In this document: piece by piece, positions 1 through 7,300 of the stretch
How positions within the stretch are numbered: position 1 is the first letter of the stretch
Layout of the letters: every line of letters starts with the position of its first letter
Source of the DNA: an uncultured Oscillospiraceae bacterium
GTDB taxonomy: Bacteria > Bacillota > Clostridia > Oscillospirales > Oscillospiraceae
Reading direction: 5' to 3'
Length of the DNA stretch: 10,333 nt
Assembly: GCA_947627085.1 (NCBI GenBank)
Contig: CANQUO010000062.1
Span: 1-10,333 of the forward strand
Program-made: the position numbers and the translations under genes
Notes under the pieces: generated by a model
Database searches by the model: none
What the model was told of the DNA's origin: nothing
What the model saw: the letters and a program-made list of their open reading frames with translations, nothing else

Positions 1-159
1 ATTGGAAAGCGCCGGCTTATCGGTATTGAGGGCTATGAGCTCAACGCCGGCGGAACCGGCCTTGGCCATGCGGTTGACCACGTTGTTACCCGCGCCGCCT
101 ATACCGACGACCTTTATCTCAACAACATTGTCGGGACCCGACTCTAATGTATTAGGCAT
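1..159 (-). CDS. ftsZ: Cell division protein FtsZ, N-terminal fragment (runs off window)
   Basis: This is the tubulin-like GTPase that polymerises into the cytoplasmic Z-ring and recruits the division machinery. Only the first 53 residues lie in the window; the gene continues beyond position 1. The protein starts [20 protein letters not shown]. The first nucleotide-binding loop GGAGNN is at residues 21-26, followed by VVNRM and then the conserved ALNTDKPAL at 43-51, which together are diagnostic of FtsZ. The ATG at 157-159 is preceded at 7 nt by a perfect AGGAGG, which fixes the start. It is the last gene seen and lies 222 nt downstream of divIB, with its own candidate promoter in the gap. 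No ftsA precedes it, unlike B. subtilis or E. coli. Identity is certain from the motifs; nothing can be said about the C-terminal tail. Confidence 0.97.
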   Translation of the reverse strand, partial: MPNTLESGPDNVVEIKVVGIGGAGNNVVNRMAKAGSAGVELIALNTDKPALSN

Positions 160-166
160 GATCTAT

Positions 167-172
167 CCTCCT
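167..172 (-). promoter_or_regulatory. Ribosome binding site of ftsZ
   Basis: A perfect AGGAGG Shine-Dalgarno on the minus strand lies 7 nt upstream of the ftsZ ATG. It is the strongest ribosome binding site in the window, in keeping with the high cellular amount of FtsZ known from other bacteria. Confidence 0.93.
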
Positions 173-176
173 GATA

Positions 177-196
177 AACTTGCCGCCTCGGCAGTT
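177..196 (-). promoter_or_regulatory. Small hairpin in the ftsZ leader
   Basis: Read on the minus strand, AAC-TGCCG-AGG-CGGCA-A-GTT can fold into an 8-bp stem with one bulged base and a 3-nt loop. It lies just upstream of the AGGAGG site and downstream of the candidate ftsZ promoter, so it would be in the 5' untranslated region. It has no U-tract, so it is not a terminator. A role in mRNA stability or translation is only a guess. Confidence 0.4.
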
Positions 197-219
197 CTTT
201 AATATATAGTACCATGATT

Positions 220-248
220 ATTTTAAACTCTTTTTTTGCCAAGGTCAA
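220..248 (-). promoter_or_regulatory. Candidate sigma-A promoter for ftsZ
   Basis: On the minus strand TTGACC (243-248) is followed after exactly 17 nt by TAAAAT (220-225). Each box matches the sigma-A/sigma-70 consensus at 5 of 6 positions. The spacer is A-rich and the surroundings are AT-rich in an otherwise GC-rich window. The predicted transcription start falls near position 213, giving a leader of about 54 nt before the ftsZ ATG. It lies in the only long intergenic gap of the cluster, which supports a dedicated ftsZ promoter. It is a sequence match only; no start site is known. Confidence 0.68.
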
Positions 249-381
249 TAGTTTATACGGAATTTTCGCGCAATTTATCAATTCCCCGGCCATCGCCCCG
301 GCGCATTGGCCCTCTCTGGGACCGAAAACCGGCGTTCCCGGCCTTCCCGTGCGGTCAAACAATATATCCGCCTTTGCCCCG

Positions 382-1125
382 TCAGGGCAGAAGGAGCCTC
401 CCGCCCTGCTCCTCATCGTATATGACGCTCTGGCCGCTTCCGGCCTCGGGGTACTGCTTGGTGAAATGGTCCAGAAGCTGGAATTTCCGCTCCAGGTCCT
501 CCACCCTACCGAAATTCACGTTGTAGCCGTTGTAGTCGAATACTACCGAGGACAAATTACTCACGTCCAGCCATTTTACGCTCCCAAGTATACCGTTTTC
601 CGTTATGGCCGACATGAACTCACGAAGGGACGAAAGTCTGGCGCTCTCGCTGGCTCCCAGGTCCAGGTCACGGCCGATCTCGGGCTCCGTGGGCGTGACG
701 CCCCGGACCTCCACGGTCCCCGCCGGGGCGGCGGCCGCCCGGTCAAGTATGCGAAGGCCGCTGTCGAGTATGAGATACTCCCCGTTAAATCCGATGGACA
801 CCGCGGGCACGCTCTCGGTTATCTTTATGACCACTCTGCCCGGCAGGTCCCTTTTGACGCTCACCGCGTCCACATACGGCAGGGCCTTTTTTATGGCTAT
901 CTCCGCGCTCCCGGCGCCAACGAAGAATATGCTGTCGTCCAGCTCCAGGCCCGACGCGGCGATGACCTCCTGGGGCGTATACTTCACCGCGCCCTCCACC
1001 GTTATTTCAGACACCTTGAAAAACAGCGCCATGGCGGCAATGGCCGCGATGGCAAAAAAGGCCGCGGCCATGGTGATATAGAGCGCCGTCCCGCCGGCGC
1101 GCCTGTATGTCCCCTTGTTACCCAT
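382..1125 (-). CDS. divIB: Cell division protein DivIB/FtsQ
   Basis: A bitopic membrane protein of the divisome. In other bacteria DivIB/FtsQ binds FtsL and DivIC outside the membrane and helps control septal peptidoglycan synthesis by FtsW and its PBP. The 247-residue protein has a short basic cytoplasmic tail (1-11), one Ala-rich membrane segment (about 12-36), a POTRA-type domain starting FKVSEITVEG (about 36-105) with the family pattern PYVDAVSVKRDLPGRVVIKI at 83-102, and a beta domain to about 225. The ATG at 1123-1125 begins one nucleotide after the murA stop, and a GAAAGGA ribosome binding site lies inside the end of murA, so translation is probably coupled to murA. The size is near that of B. 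subtilis DivIB (263 residues). The family is clear from fold pattern and position; sequence conservation in this family is low, so the exact name rests partly on context. Confidence 0.9.
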   Translation of the reverse strand: MGNKGTYRRAGGTALYITMAAAFFAIAAIAAMALFFKVSEITVEGAVKYTPQEVIAASGLELDDSIFFVGAGSAEIAIKKALPYVDAVSVKRDLPGRVVIKITESVPAVSIGFNGEYLILDSGLRILDRAAAAPAGTVEVRGVTPTEPEIGRDLDLGASESARLSSLREFMSAITENGILGSVKWLDVSNLSSVVFDYNGYNVNFGRVEDLERKFQLLDHFTKQYPEAGSGQSVIYDEEQGGRLLLP

Positions 1126-1126
1126 T

Positions 1127-2392
1127 TCATTTGTCCTTTCGATCTATTCTCTCGGCGCGGCCTCCAAGGCTCGTGAGGCAGTCCGCTATCTTCTCGTATC
1201 CTCTGTCTATGTGTCCAAGGCAGCTTATCTCCGTGACGCCCTCGGCGGCCAGGGCCGCCACCGCCAGCGCCGCCCCGCCCCGGAGGTCCGTGGCCTCAAC
1301 CTTCGCTCCGTGGAGCCTTTTCACCCCCTGGACTATGGCCACTCTCCCGTCCACCCTTATGTCCGCGCCCATCCGCAAAAGCTCCGGCACGTGGCGGTAT
1401 CGGTTCTGGAATACCGTCTCCACAAAGGCCGTGGCCCCCTCCGCCACGGCGCAGGCGGCCATGAGCACCGGCTGGGCGTCGGTGGGAAAGCCCGGGTAGG
1501 GCCCCGTGGTCACCGTCCCCGGCGGGACGGGCCTCTTTTTCATCCTGCAACGAAGCTCCCCGCCATTTGGCTCAAGCTCCGTCCCCATTTTCGACAGGGC
1601 CCGCGTCACCCCGGCCATGTCGCCGGTATCCACCCCCGCGAGGACGATGTCCCCTCCCGCGGCCGTCACCGCCGATATGTACGTGGCCGCCGCTATCCTG
1701 TCGGGTATCACGGTGTGCTCGGTATACGGTCTCGCGGTCCCTCCCTCCACCGTGACGGTGGAGGTCCCGGCGCCGCTGACCCTTATGCCCAGCTCCGTAA
1801 GATACTCCCCCAGGTCCCGTATCTCCGGCTCCCTGGCGGCGTTGGTGATGAAGGTGACGCCCTTCGCCCCGGCGGCGGCCAGCATACTGTTCACCGTGGC
1901 ACCCACGCTGGGGATCGGGAGGTCTATCCTCGCCCCCGTGAGCCCCGGGGCCGCGCATATAAGGTCCCCACCGTTTTCATCCACCCGCGCCCCAAGGCGT
2001 CTCATGGCCTCAAGGTGCAGGTCGATGGGCCTGGGGCCCAGCTCGCACCCTCCCGGCATGGACAGGGTGGCCTCGCCGCACCGGGCGAGGATGGGGCCTA
2101 AGAATATGACCGAGGAGCGCATACGCCGCATGAGCTCATCGGGTATGTCGCTTCGTGTAATGCTCCGTGAGTCCACCCGGACAGTGCCGTTCTCAAATTT
2201 CGCCGCGCACCCCAGATGCCGCAGGATATCTATCGCCGCGTGGACATCCGTAAGGTCCGGGCAGTTTCTTATGACGCTCTCGCCACGCTGTAATATGGTG
2301 GCGGCCAATATGGGCAGGACGCTGTTTTTCGCTCCCTGGACGCGTATCCGCCCATTGAGGGGCCGCCCGCCCTCGATCTTCAAGACGCTCAT
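1127..2392 (-). CDS. murA: UDP-N-acetylglucosamine 1-carboxyvinyltransferase MurA
   Basis: A cytoplasmic enzyme that transfers enolpyruvate from phosphoenolpyruvate to UDP-GlcNAc, the committed first step of peptidoglycan precursor synthesis and the target of fosfomycin. The 421-residue length is typical. Visible landmarks are VQGAKNSVLPILAA with the substrate-binding Lys22-Asn23, the catalytic loop MPGGCELGPRPIDLH with Cys116 (the residue alkylated by fosfomycin, so sensitivity at the target is expected), and PGFPTDAQP with the general-base Asp305. Also present are FQNRYRHVPEL and, near the end, HIDRGYEKIADCL. The start ATG at 2390-2392 has only a weak GGGGG ribosome binding site at 5 nt, but no upstream in-frame start is better. 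It lies 59 nt after murG and 1 nt before divIB. Clostridia often have two murA paralogues; which one this is cannot be told here. MurB is expected elsewhere in the genome. Confidence 0.97.
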   Translation of the reverse strand: MSVLKIEGGRPLNGRIRVQGAKNSVLPILAATILQRGESVIRNCPDLTDVHAAIDILRHLGCAAKFENGTVRVDSRSITRSDIPDELMRRMRSSVIFLGPILARCGEATLSMPGGCELGPRPIDLHLEAMRRLGARVDENGGDLICAAPGLTGARIDLPIPSVGATVNSMLAAAGAKGVTFITNAAREPEIRDLGEYLTELGIRVSGAGTSTVTVEGGTARPYTEHTVIPDRIAAATYISAVTAAGGDIVLAGVDTGDMAGVTRALSKMGTELEPNGGELRCRMKKRPVPPGTVTTGPYPGFPTDAQPVLMAACAVAEGATAFVETVFQNRYRHVPELLRMGADIRVDGRVAIVQGVKRLHGAKVEATDLRGGAALAVAALAAEGVTEISCLGHIDRGYEKIADCLTSLGGRAERIDRKDK

Positions 2393-2451
2393 AGTTACCC
2401 CCGAAAAGCATGATGTTTTCAGGTCATACTATGCTCCGTCCCCTTATCAGG
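2393..2451 (-). promoter_or_regulatory. murG-murA gap with a weak possible promoter
   Basis: The 59-nt gap contains TAGTAT (2426-2431) on the minus strand, 18 nt downstream of GTGACC (2450-2455, overlapping the murG stop). Each box matches the sigma-A consensus at only 4 of 6 positions. An 8-nt direct repeat, TGACCTGA on the minus strand, occurs at 2447-2454 and 2419-2426. This could be a weak internal promoter for murA, but the match is poor enough to arise by chance. Confidence 0.25.
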
Positions 2452-3576
2452 TCACTTTTTTAAAAGCTCCGATATAACTTCCACTATCTTTCCCGAGGCG
2501 TCACGGACGCCGAGCCTGGCGCTGGCCCTCTCCAGGGCGTCGAGCCTGGACCTGTCCCGAATCAAGCTCACGGCGGTATTATAAAGCTGTTCCCCCGTCA
2601 GCCCCTCCTCGGGCACCAACACCGCTCCGCCGGCCTTTTCAAGCTCCCGGGCGTTTTTCGTCTGCTGGTCGTTTGTGACGTTGGGGCTGGGCACCAATAT
2701 TGACGCCCTGCCCAGGGCCGTTATCTCCGCCAGTGTCGATGCTCCGGCCCTGCAAAGGATGAGGTCCGCCGCCGTCATCACAAGGCCCATATCGTCGATA
2801 TAGGGCCTTAAGTCCACCCAGGCGGGAAGACCGTAGACGCCCATCTCGCCAAGCCTCTCGATCATTCTGGCGACGCCCGTGTCGCCGTTGCCCGTGGCGT
2901 GGAGGTGGTGCATCGCGCCGCTCCGGGAATTGAGGCGTATGAAATCCGCCATTTTGCTGTTCATATTGTCCGCGCCCAGGCTCCCCCAAAAGGACACGAC
3001 CAGGGGCTTTCCCGCGATGCCCAGGCGCCTTTTTGCCTCCTCGCGGGTGTAGCGTAAAAAGTCCTCCCGTATGGGCGTGCCCGTCAACACCACGTGCTCG
3101 GGTTTTTTGCAGTGCTCCTTTACCGATGGGAACGCCGCCAGCACCCGGTCCACCGTGCCGGAGAGCATCTTCGTGGTGAGCCCCGGCACCGCGTTGGACT
3201 CGTGTATCACCGTGGGTATGTGCCTTGCGGCGGCGGCCTTCAGCACGGGGTAACACACGTACCCCCCGGTGCCAATGACCGCGTCCGGCGCGTACACGTC
3301 CAGTATCTCCCGGCACTCTTTTTTCGACACCGAGAGATTTTTCAGCGTAGTCATATTGTGCTTTATATCCCCGGGCTTTATACCCCGGGCAAAGCCCGTT
3401 ATAGTTATGTTGCGTATCTCGAATCCGGCGGCGGGTATGAGCCGGTTTTCCAGCTCCCTCCCCGCTCCAACGAACAGAAACTCGCTTTCGGGCAGGGTCT
3501 CCCTGAGCCTGCCCGCGACGGCCAGAGCCGGGTTTATGTGACCCGCCGTCCCGCCGCAAACCATCAGAAACTTCAT
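2452..3576 (-). CDS. murG: MurG: UDP-GlcNAc transferase forming lipid II
   Basis: A peripheral membrane glycosyltransferase (GT28, GT-B fold) on the inner face of the membrane. It adds GlcNAc from UDP-GlcNAc to lipid I, giving lipid II. The 374 residues show the N-domain glycine loop GGTAGHINPALAVA (8-21, with His13), IGTGGYVCYPVLKAA (101-115) and IHESNAVPGLT (124-134). The C-domain has WGSLGA (197-202), where many homologues read GGSQGA, then the UDP-GlcNAc-binding stretch CRAGASTLAEI (275-285) and TNDQQTKNA (301-309). The ATG overlaps the ftsW stop as ATGA, with an AAGGA ribosome binding site inside the end of ftsW, so the two genes are probably translationally coupled. The motif variants look typical of Clostridia MurG as far as I know the family, and all key positions are occupied, so the enzyme should be active. 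Confidence 0.97.
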   Translation of the reverse strand: MKFLMVCGGTAGHINPALAVAGRLRETLPESEFLFVGAGRELENRLIPAAGFEIRNITITGFARGIKPGDIKHNMTTLKNLSVSKKECREILDVYAPDAVIGTGGYVCYPVLKAAAARHIPTVIHESNAVPGLTTKMLSGTVDRVLAAFPSVKEHCKKPEHVVLTGTPIREDFLRYTREEAKRRLGIAGKPLVVSFWGSLGADNMNSKMADFIRLNSRSGAMHHLHATGNGDTGVARMIERLGEMGVYGLPAWVDLRPYIDDMGLVMTAADLILCRAGASTLAEITALGRASILVPSPNVTNDQQTKNARELEKAGGAVLVPEEGLTGEQLYNTAVSLIRDRSRLDALERASARLGVRDASGKIVEVISELLKK

Positions 3577-4784
3577 TTATCCTTCTCGCCCTTCCTTTTT
3601 CTTAACGGGATATCTCTTGATACGGACAGAACTATTCCCATCTCTATCAGCTGTATCCACAGCGCCGTGCCCCCATAGCTGAAAAACGGCAGAGAGATAC
3701 CCGTACACGGAACAAGGTTTGTGACCACGGCCACGTTGAGAAATACCTGGATGGCAAGAAGGCTCGTGATGCCCGTAATGACAAGGGCCCCGAAACGGTC
3801 CCGGGCGTGGAGCGCCAGCCAGTAGCCGCGGATGATGAGAAGGGCGAAGAGCACCAAAATGAGCATCGCTCCCACGAATCCCAGCTCCTCGCATACGATG
3901 GAGAAGATGAAGTCGTTGTGCTCCTCCGGAAGGTACATGTACTTCTGATGGCCCTGCCCCAGCCCCAGCCCCAGAAGGCCCCCAGAGCCGATGGCGTAGA
4001 GCGACTGGATTATCTGAAGGCCCGTGTCCAGCGGATCGGACCAGGGATCGCGCCAGGAGGTTATGCGCGAGGAGGCGTAGGCCATTTTTGTGACTATGAG
4101 CCACCCGGCCAGTCCCACCACAATTAACCCGACGGCGAAGTACTGCCAGCGTGTGCCGCCGGCGAACATCATTATTGCCCCGATGGCTATGACTATGACA
4201 GACGCGGATATGTGTGGCTCCAAAAGCAAAAGTCCTACGGTGACCACAAGTATCCCCGCGAAGGGCAGTACGCCGTATTTGAAGGTCCCCATGAGGTTCC
4301 TGTAATTGCAGATAAGATCGGCAAAGGAGAGTATTATGGCGAGCTTGGCGAATTCCGAGGGCTGGAATGTGGTAAAGCCCAGGTCGAACCAGCGGTTCGC
4401 GCCCACGGTGGATTTGCCCACGCCCAAAAAGGGCACCAGCGCCAGCATCAGCAGTGTGAAGAGCAGAAGCGGCATGGACCAGCGGCGGTAGAAATTCGTT
4501 GAAAATCTCGAAGCCACGATCATCATCACCACGCCCGTCACGGCGAATATGAGCTGTTTTACAAAATATTCCGTAGCGTTGCCCTCGGAGTAATAGGCTC
4601 TGGCGAAGCTGGCCGACAGGACCATCACCACGCCTATGGTCAGTATGAGCAGTGTCAAAAGGAAGAAGGGAAGGTCGATAGGCCCGCGCTCCGTCCGGCT
4701 CTCCTCGGTCCTGTCCCGGAGCTCACGGCTGGCGTATTTCGTCTCCGTCCCGGCCGCCTGGGCCCCCGCGCCGTATTTATCCAT
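3573..4784 (-). CDS. ftsW: FtsW/SpoVE SEDS-family peptidoglycan polymerase
   Basis: A multi-spanning SEDS glycosyltransferase that polymerises lipid II into septal glycan strands together with a cognate class B PBP, here probably the PASTA-PBP encoded upstream. The 403-residue protein has a hydrophilic N-terminal tail (1-36), then about ten membrane segments starting near PFFLLTLLILTI. Conserved SEDS landmarks are GANRWFDLG (128-136), PSEFAKLA (142-149), AIGSGGLLGLGLGQG (264-278), YLPEEHNDFIF (284-294) with Asp291 at the position of the catalytic E. coli FtsW Asp297, and PCTGISLPFFSYGGT (359-373). The start at 4782-4784 was chosen because GGGAGGGG lies about 5 nt upstream; the frame stays open further upstream, but that part overlaps mraY and has no family similarity. 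It follows mraY by 35 nt and overlaps murG by 4 nt. FtsW and SpoVE cannot be separated from sequence alone. Confidence 0.94.
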   Translation of the reverse strand: MDKYGAGAQAAGTETKYASRELRDRTEESRTERGPIDLPFFLLTLLILTIGVVMVLSASFARAYYSEGNATEYFVKQLIFAVTGVVMMIVASRFSTNFYRRWSMPLLLFTLLMLALVPFLGVGKSTVGANRWFDLGFTTFQPSEFAKLAIILSFADLICNYRNLMGTFKYGVLPFAGILVVTVGLLLLEPHISASVIVIAIGAIMMFAGGTRWQYFAVGLIVVGLAGWLIVTKMAYASSRITSWRDPWSDPLDTGLQIIQSLYAIGSGGLLGLGLGQGHQKYMYLPEEHNDFIFSIVCEELGFVGAMLILVLFALLIIRGYWLALHARDRFGALVITGITSLLAIQVFLNVAVVTNLVPCTGISLPFFSYGGTALWIQLIEMGIVLSVSRDIPLRKRKGEKDK

Positions 4785-4789
4785 TCTCT

Positions 4790-4797
4790 CCCCTCCC
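4790..4797 (-). promoter_or_regulatory. Ribosome binding site that fixes the ftsW start
   Basis: GGGAGGGG on the minus strand lies 5 nt upstream of the ATG at 4782-4784, in the 35-nt gap after mraY. It decides between this start and in-frame codons further upstream, inside mraY, that would give a protein of up to 579 residues. Confidence 0.8.
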
Positions 4798-4819
4798 TCG
4801 TTTAAAATTGTGATGATTT

Positions 4820-5815
4820 TCAGATGCGGACCCGAAGATATGTCCCGAAGAAGCTCAGTATGGCCATCGCGGCGGACACGCTGACAAAGACCGCGAAGAT
4901 GCGCCTCTCGCCCCAGCCGGACAGCTCCAGGTGGTGATGAAGCGGCGCCATCTTGAAAAACCGCTTGCCGTGGGTGAGCTTGAAATACACGACCTGGATT
5001 ATATCCGACAGTGTCTCCACTATATACACCAGCCCCAGCGGCACCAGTATAAGCGGCATGTCGAGGGCGAAGGCCGTGGCGCACACCGCCCCGCCCAAGA
5101 ATAGGGACCCCGTGTCCCCCATGAATACCTTGGCGGGGTAGAAGTTGAAAATGAGAAAGCCCACAAGTCCCCCGGCCAGCGCCGCCCCGAAGAGCCCAAC
5201 TGAGCTGTATCCCCACACCGCCGCTATGGCGGCGTAGCATATGGCCACGGGAGTCGTCACCCCGGCGGCGAGGCCGTCGATGCCGTCCGTAATATTCACG
5301 GCGTTGACGCACCCGACGATGATGAACACCGCCAGCGCCAGATAGACGGGGTAGGGTATATTCCAGGTGATATCAAAAAACGGGATATAGAGGGCGTGGA
5401 AATTAAGATGCCCCTCAAGCCTCAAAAGAAGTATGAGCACCACCGCGGCGGCCACCTGCAATATGAGCTTCTGCACCGCCGTAAGGCCCAGATTCTGCTT
5501 TTTCTTCACCTTTTCGTAGTCGTCAAGAAAGCCTATGAGCCCGAAAAGGAGGGAGAACACAAGGATTATTATGTGCCGCCAGTCCCCGGCGGCGATCTCG
5601 TCAAGGCCCCCCACCGCGCACATGAAGGATATCCCGGCGATGAACATGAGCCCGCCCATGGTGGGCGTCCCCTGCTTTCCGGAGTGCCAGGCAGGTCCGT
5701 TCTCCTTGATGGTCTGTCCGGCGTGCATCCGCCGGAGTGCCGGTATGAGCACCAGGCCCACCGCCACCGTCACCAGGAATGAGCCCGTAAAGGCCCAGAT
5801 AAGGTCTAAGATCAT
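4820..5815 (-). CDS. mraY: MraY: phospho-MurNAc-pentapeptide translocase (lipid I synthase)
   Basis: A polytopic membrane enzyme that transfers phospho-MurNAc-pentapeptide from UDP to undecaprenyl phosphate, forming lipid I on the cytoplasmic face. The 331-residue protein begins with a membrane helix (about 3-25) and then HSGKQGTPTMGGL (44-56), a hallmark of MraY. Active-site motifs are FLDDYEK with Asp98 and Asp99, NAVNITDGIDGLAAG (171-185) with Asp177 and Asp180, FMGDTGSLFLGG (231-242) with Asp234, and PLHHHLELSGWGE (291-303) with the three-histidine loop. About ten membrane segments are visible. The ATG lies 10 nt after the murE stop and is preceded by GAGGA, which overlaps the end of murE, so coupling is likely. 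In many Firmicutes murF or murD flanks mraY; here it lies directly between murE and ftsW. Confidence 0.97.
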   Translation of the reverse strand: MILDLIWAFTGSFLVTVAVGLVLIPALRRMHAGQTIKENGPAWHSGKQGTPTMGGLMFIAGISFMCAVGGLDEIAAGDWRHIIILVFSLLFGLIGFLDDYEKVKKKQNLGLTAVQKLILQVAAAVVLILLLRLEGHLNFHALYIPFFDITWNIPYPVYLALAVFIIVGCVNAVNITDGIDGLAAGVTTPVAICYAAIAAVWGYSSVGLFGAALAGGLVGFLIFNFYPAKVFMGDTGSLFLGGAVCATAFALDMPLILVPLGLVYIVETLSDIIQVVYFKLTHGKRFFKMAPLHHHLELSGWGERRIFAVFVSVSAAMAILSFFGTYLRVRI

Positions 5816-5825
5816 GTTCCCGTCC

Positions 5826-7277
5826 TCACATAGCTTTCGAGTTTTTGAAATATTCGGCCACGACCTCCCGCTCGTCCAGGTGGTGCTTTACGTGGTCGAT
5901 CTCCTGATACGTCTCGTGGCCCTTCCCCGCCAGCACCACCGTATCCCCGGCGCGGGCGACGCTGAGGGCCCTCGATATGGCCTCGCGCCTGTCGCAAATG
6001 ACCTCCACGGGCTTATTTTTCCCCTTTATGCCTGTCATTATCTCGTCGATTATGGTCTCCGGCTTTTCGGTCCTGGGGTTATCGGAGGTCACGATCACGT
6101 AGTCTGAAAGCCTCTCGGCGATCTGGCCCATTATGGGCCGCTTCACCGGGTCCCTGTCCCCGCCGCAACCGAAGAGGACTATGACCCGGCCCTTTGTAAA
6201 GCCCCTGACGGTCTTTAAAATATTCTCCAGAGCGTCCGGCGTGTGGGCGTAGTCGATGAGCACCGTGTAGTCCGTATCCGTGGGGACCACCTCCGCCCGG
6301 CCCTTCACGCCGGAGCAGTCATTAAACGCCGCCCGGACCTTATCCACCGTCACCCCCGCCGCCAGGCACGCCGCCGTGGCCGCCAGGGCATTATATACCG
6401 AGAACATGCCCGGTATGCCAAGCCTTATCTTCTCAAGCTTCCCGGTCATAAGGGCGCAGAAGCTCACTGAGCTTGCGTGGAGCTTTATGTTGCGGGCCGT
6501 AAGGTCCGCCTCGTCGGATTTGGCCGAGTAGGTGTATATTTTCCCCGTGGCGGCCTTCAGCATGGTCTCGCTCCAGGGGTCGTCTATATTGATTATGGCC
6601 GTGTCGCACATGGTGAAGAGCCTTGATTTGGCCTTTGCGTACTCCTCCATGGTCTTGTGAAAGTCAAGATGGTCCTCGGTGAGGTTCGTGAATATGCCCT
6701 CGCTGAACCTTATGCCGTATACTCTGTCAAGGTAGAGCGCGTGGGAGGACACCTCCATCACCACATATTCACAGCCCTCGTCCGCCATTCGCCGCAGCAG
6801 CGCCTGGAGCTCCAGGCAGTCCGGCGTGGTGCGGTCGGTCTCAAATTCTTCCTTGCCTATCATGTTCCTGTTGGTACCTATGAGCCCCACCTTGACGCCC
6901 AGGGTCTCCTCCAGGACCGTTTTTATAAGATTAGTGGTGGTGGTCTTGCCGTTGGTGCCTGTGACGCCTATCATGCGCATACTCCGGGAGGGGTTACCGT
7001 AAAGGTTCCCCGCCGCCGCGGCCATGGCACGGCGCGAGTCGGCGACCTTCACCGACGGCACGCCCTCGGGGACCTCCTCCCCGATGACCACCGCGGCTCC
7101 GGCCTTTACCGCCGCGTCTATGAACCGGTGGCCGTCGCTCTCATAGCCCCTCACCGCCACGAACACCGACCCCGGCGTCACCTTTCGTGAATCCGCCACA
7201 AGGCCCGTGACCTCGGTATCCAGGTCCGCGTCCATGCTCAGTATGTCAAGTCCATCAATAAGCTCGCCAAGCTTCAT
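5826..7277 (-). CDS. murE: MurE: UDP-MurNAc-dipeptide:meso-diaminopimelate ligase
   Basis: A cytoplasmic ATP-dependent Mur ligase that adds the third residue of the stem peptide to UDP-MurNAc-L-Ala-D-Glu. With the chosen start it has 483 residues: an N-domain opening MKLGELIDGL, the P-loop GVTGTNGKTTTTN (104-116), TTPDCLEL (150-157), EVSSHAL (175-181), FTNLTEDHLDFH (196-207), and YAKAKSRLF (213-221) with Lys217 at the usually carbamylated position. The C-domain carries TSDNPRTE (397-404), whose DNPR marks enzymes that use meso-diaminopimelate and not lysine, plus GKGHE (451-455). ATG at 7275-7277 is preferred because AGGTGA stands at a good distance and the protein then begins as MurE homologues do. 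A TTG at 7302-7304, overlapping the PBP stop as TTGA, would add nine residues but lacks a ribosome binding site. The stem peptide is therefore inferred to contain diaminopimelate. Confidence 0.95.
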   Translation of the reverse strand: MKLGELIDGLDILSMDADLDTEVTGLVADSRKVTPGSVFVAVRGYESDGHRFIDAAVKAGAAVVIGEEVPEGVPSVKVADSRRAMAAAAGNLYGNPSRSMRMIGVTGTNGKTTTTNLIKTVLEETLGVKVGLIGTNRNMIGKEEFETDRTTPDCLELQALLRRMADEGCEYVVMEVSSHALYLDRVYGIRFSEGIFTNLTEDHLDFHKTMEEYAKAKSRLFTMCDTAIINIDDPWSETMLKAATGKIYTYSAKSDEADLTARNIKLHASSVSFCALMTGKLEKIRLGIPGMFSVYNALAATAACLAAGVTVDKVRAAFNDCSGVKGRAEVVPTDTDYTVLIDYAHTPDALENILKTVRGFTKGRVIVLFGCGGDRDPVKRPIMGQIAERLSDYVIVTSDNPRTEKPETIIDEIMTGIKGKNKPVEVICDRREAISRALSVARAGDTVVLAGKGHETYQEIDHVKHHLDEREVVAEYFKNSKAM

Positions 7278-7281
7278 AAGC

Positions 7282-7287
7282 TCACCT
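7282..7287 (-). promoter_or_regulatory. Ribosome binding site that decides the murE start
   Basis: AGGTGA on the minus strand lies 4 nt upstream of the ATG at 7275-7277. No comparable purine-rich site precedes the alternative TTG at 7302-7304, so the shorter MurE is favoured. Confidence 0.7.
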
Positions 7288-7300
7288 GCCCGGAATAAAC

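Larger units (their letters stand above)
160..381. other. Intergenic region between divIB and ftsZ
   Basis: This 222-nt gap is the longest in the cluster. Its ftsZ-proximal half is AT-rich and carries the candidate promoter, the leader hairpin and the ribosome binding site. Its divIB-proximal half is GC-rich and contains a CCCCGGC direct repeat (284-290 and 296-302) and a short CCGG/CCGG inverted repeat next to four T on the minus strand (325-341). I see no convincing gene and no convincing intrinsic terminator in it, so divIB transcripts may read through into ftsZ. Confidence 0.7.

Noticed and set aside
284..302. CCCCGGC direct repeat, two copies 12 nt apart
   Set aside because: Only two 7-nt copies in a GC-rich stretch; no further units, so neither a repeat array nor an operator can be claimed.
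325..341. Possible intrinsic terminator after divIB (CCGG-5 nt-CCGG followed by TTTT on the minus strand)
   Set aside because: A 4-bp stem and four T are too weak for a convincing terminator.
214..1176. Plus-strand open frame of 320 codons opposite divIB
   Set aside because: It runs through the ftsZ promoter region and across divIB, shows no motif, and has low-complexity Arg/Gly/His composition typical of an antisense shadow.
1115..2477. Plus-strand open frames of 328 and 323 codons opposite murA
   Set aside because: Both are shadows of murA; their translations are rich in Arg, Pro, His or Ser without family motifs, and they overlap each other.
4785..5312. Upstream in-frame extension of ftsW to a 579-residue protein
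   Set aside because: The extra 176 residues overlap mraY in another frame, are Arg/Gly-rich and lack family similarity; a strong ribosome binding site marks the ATG at 4782-4784.
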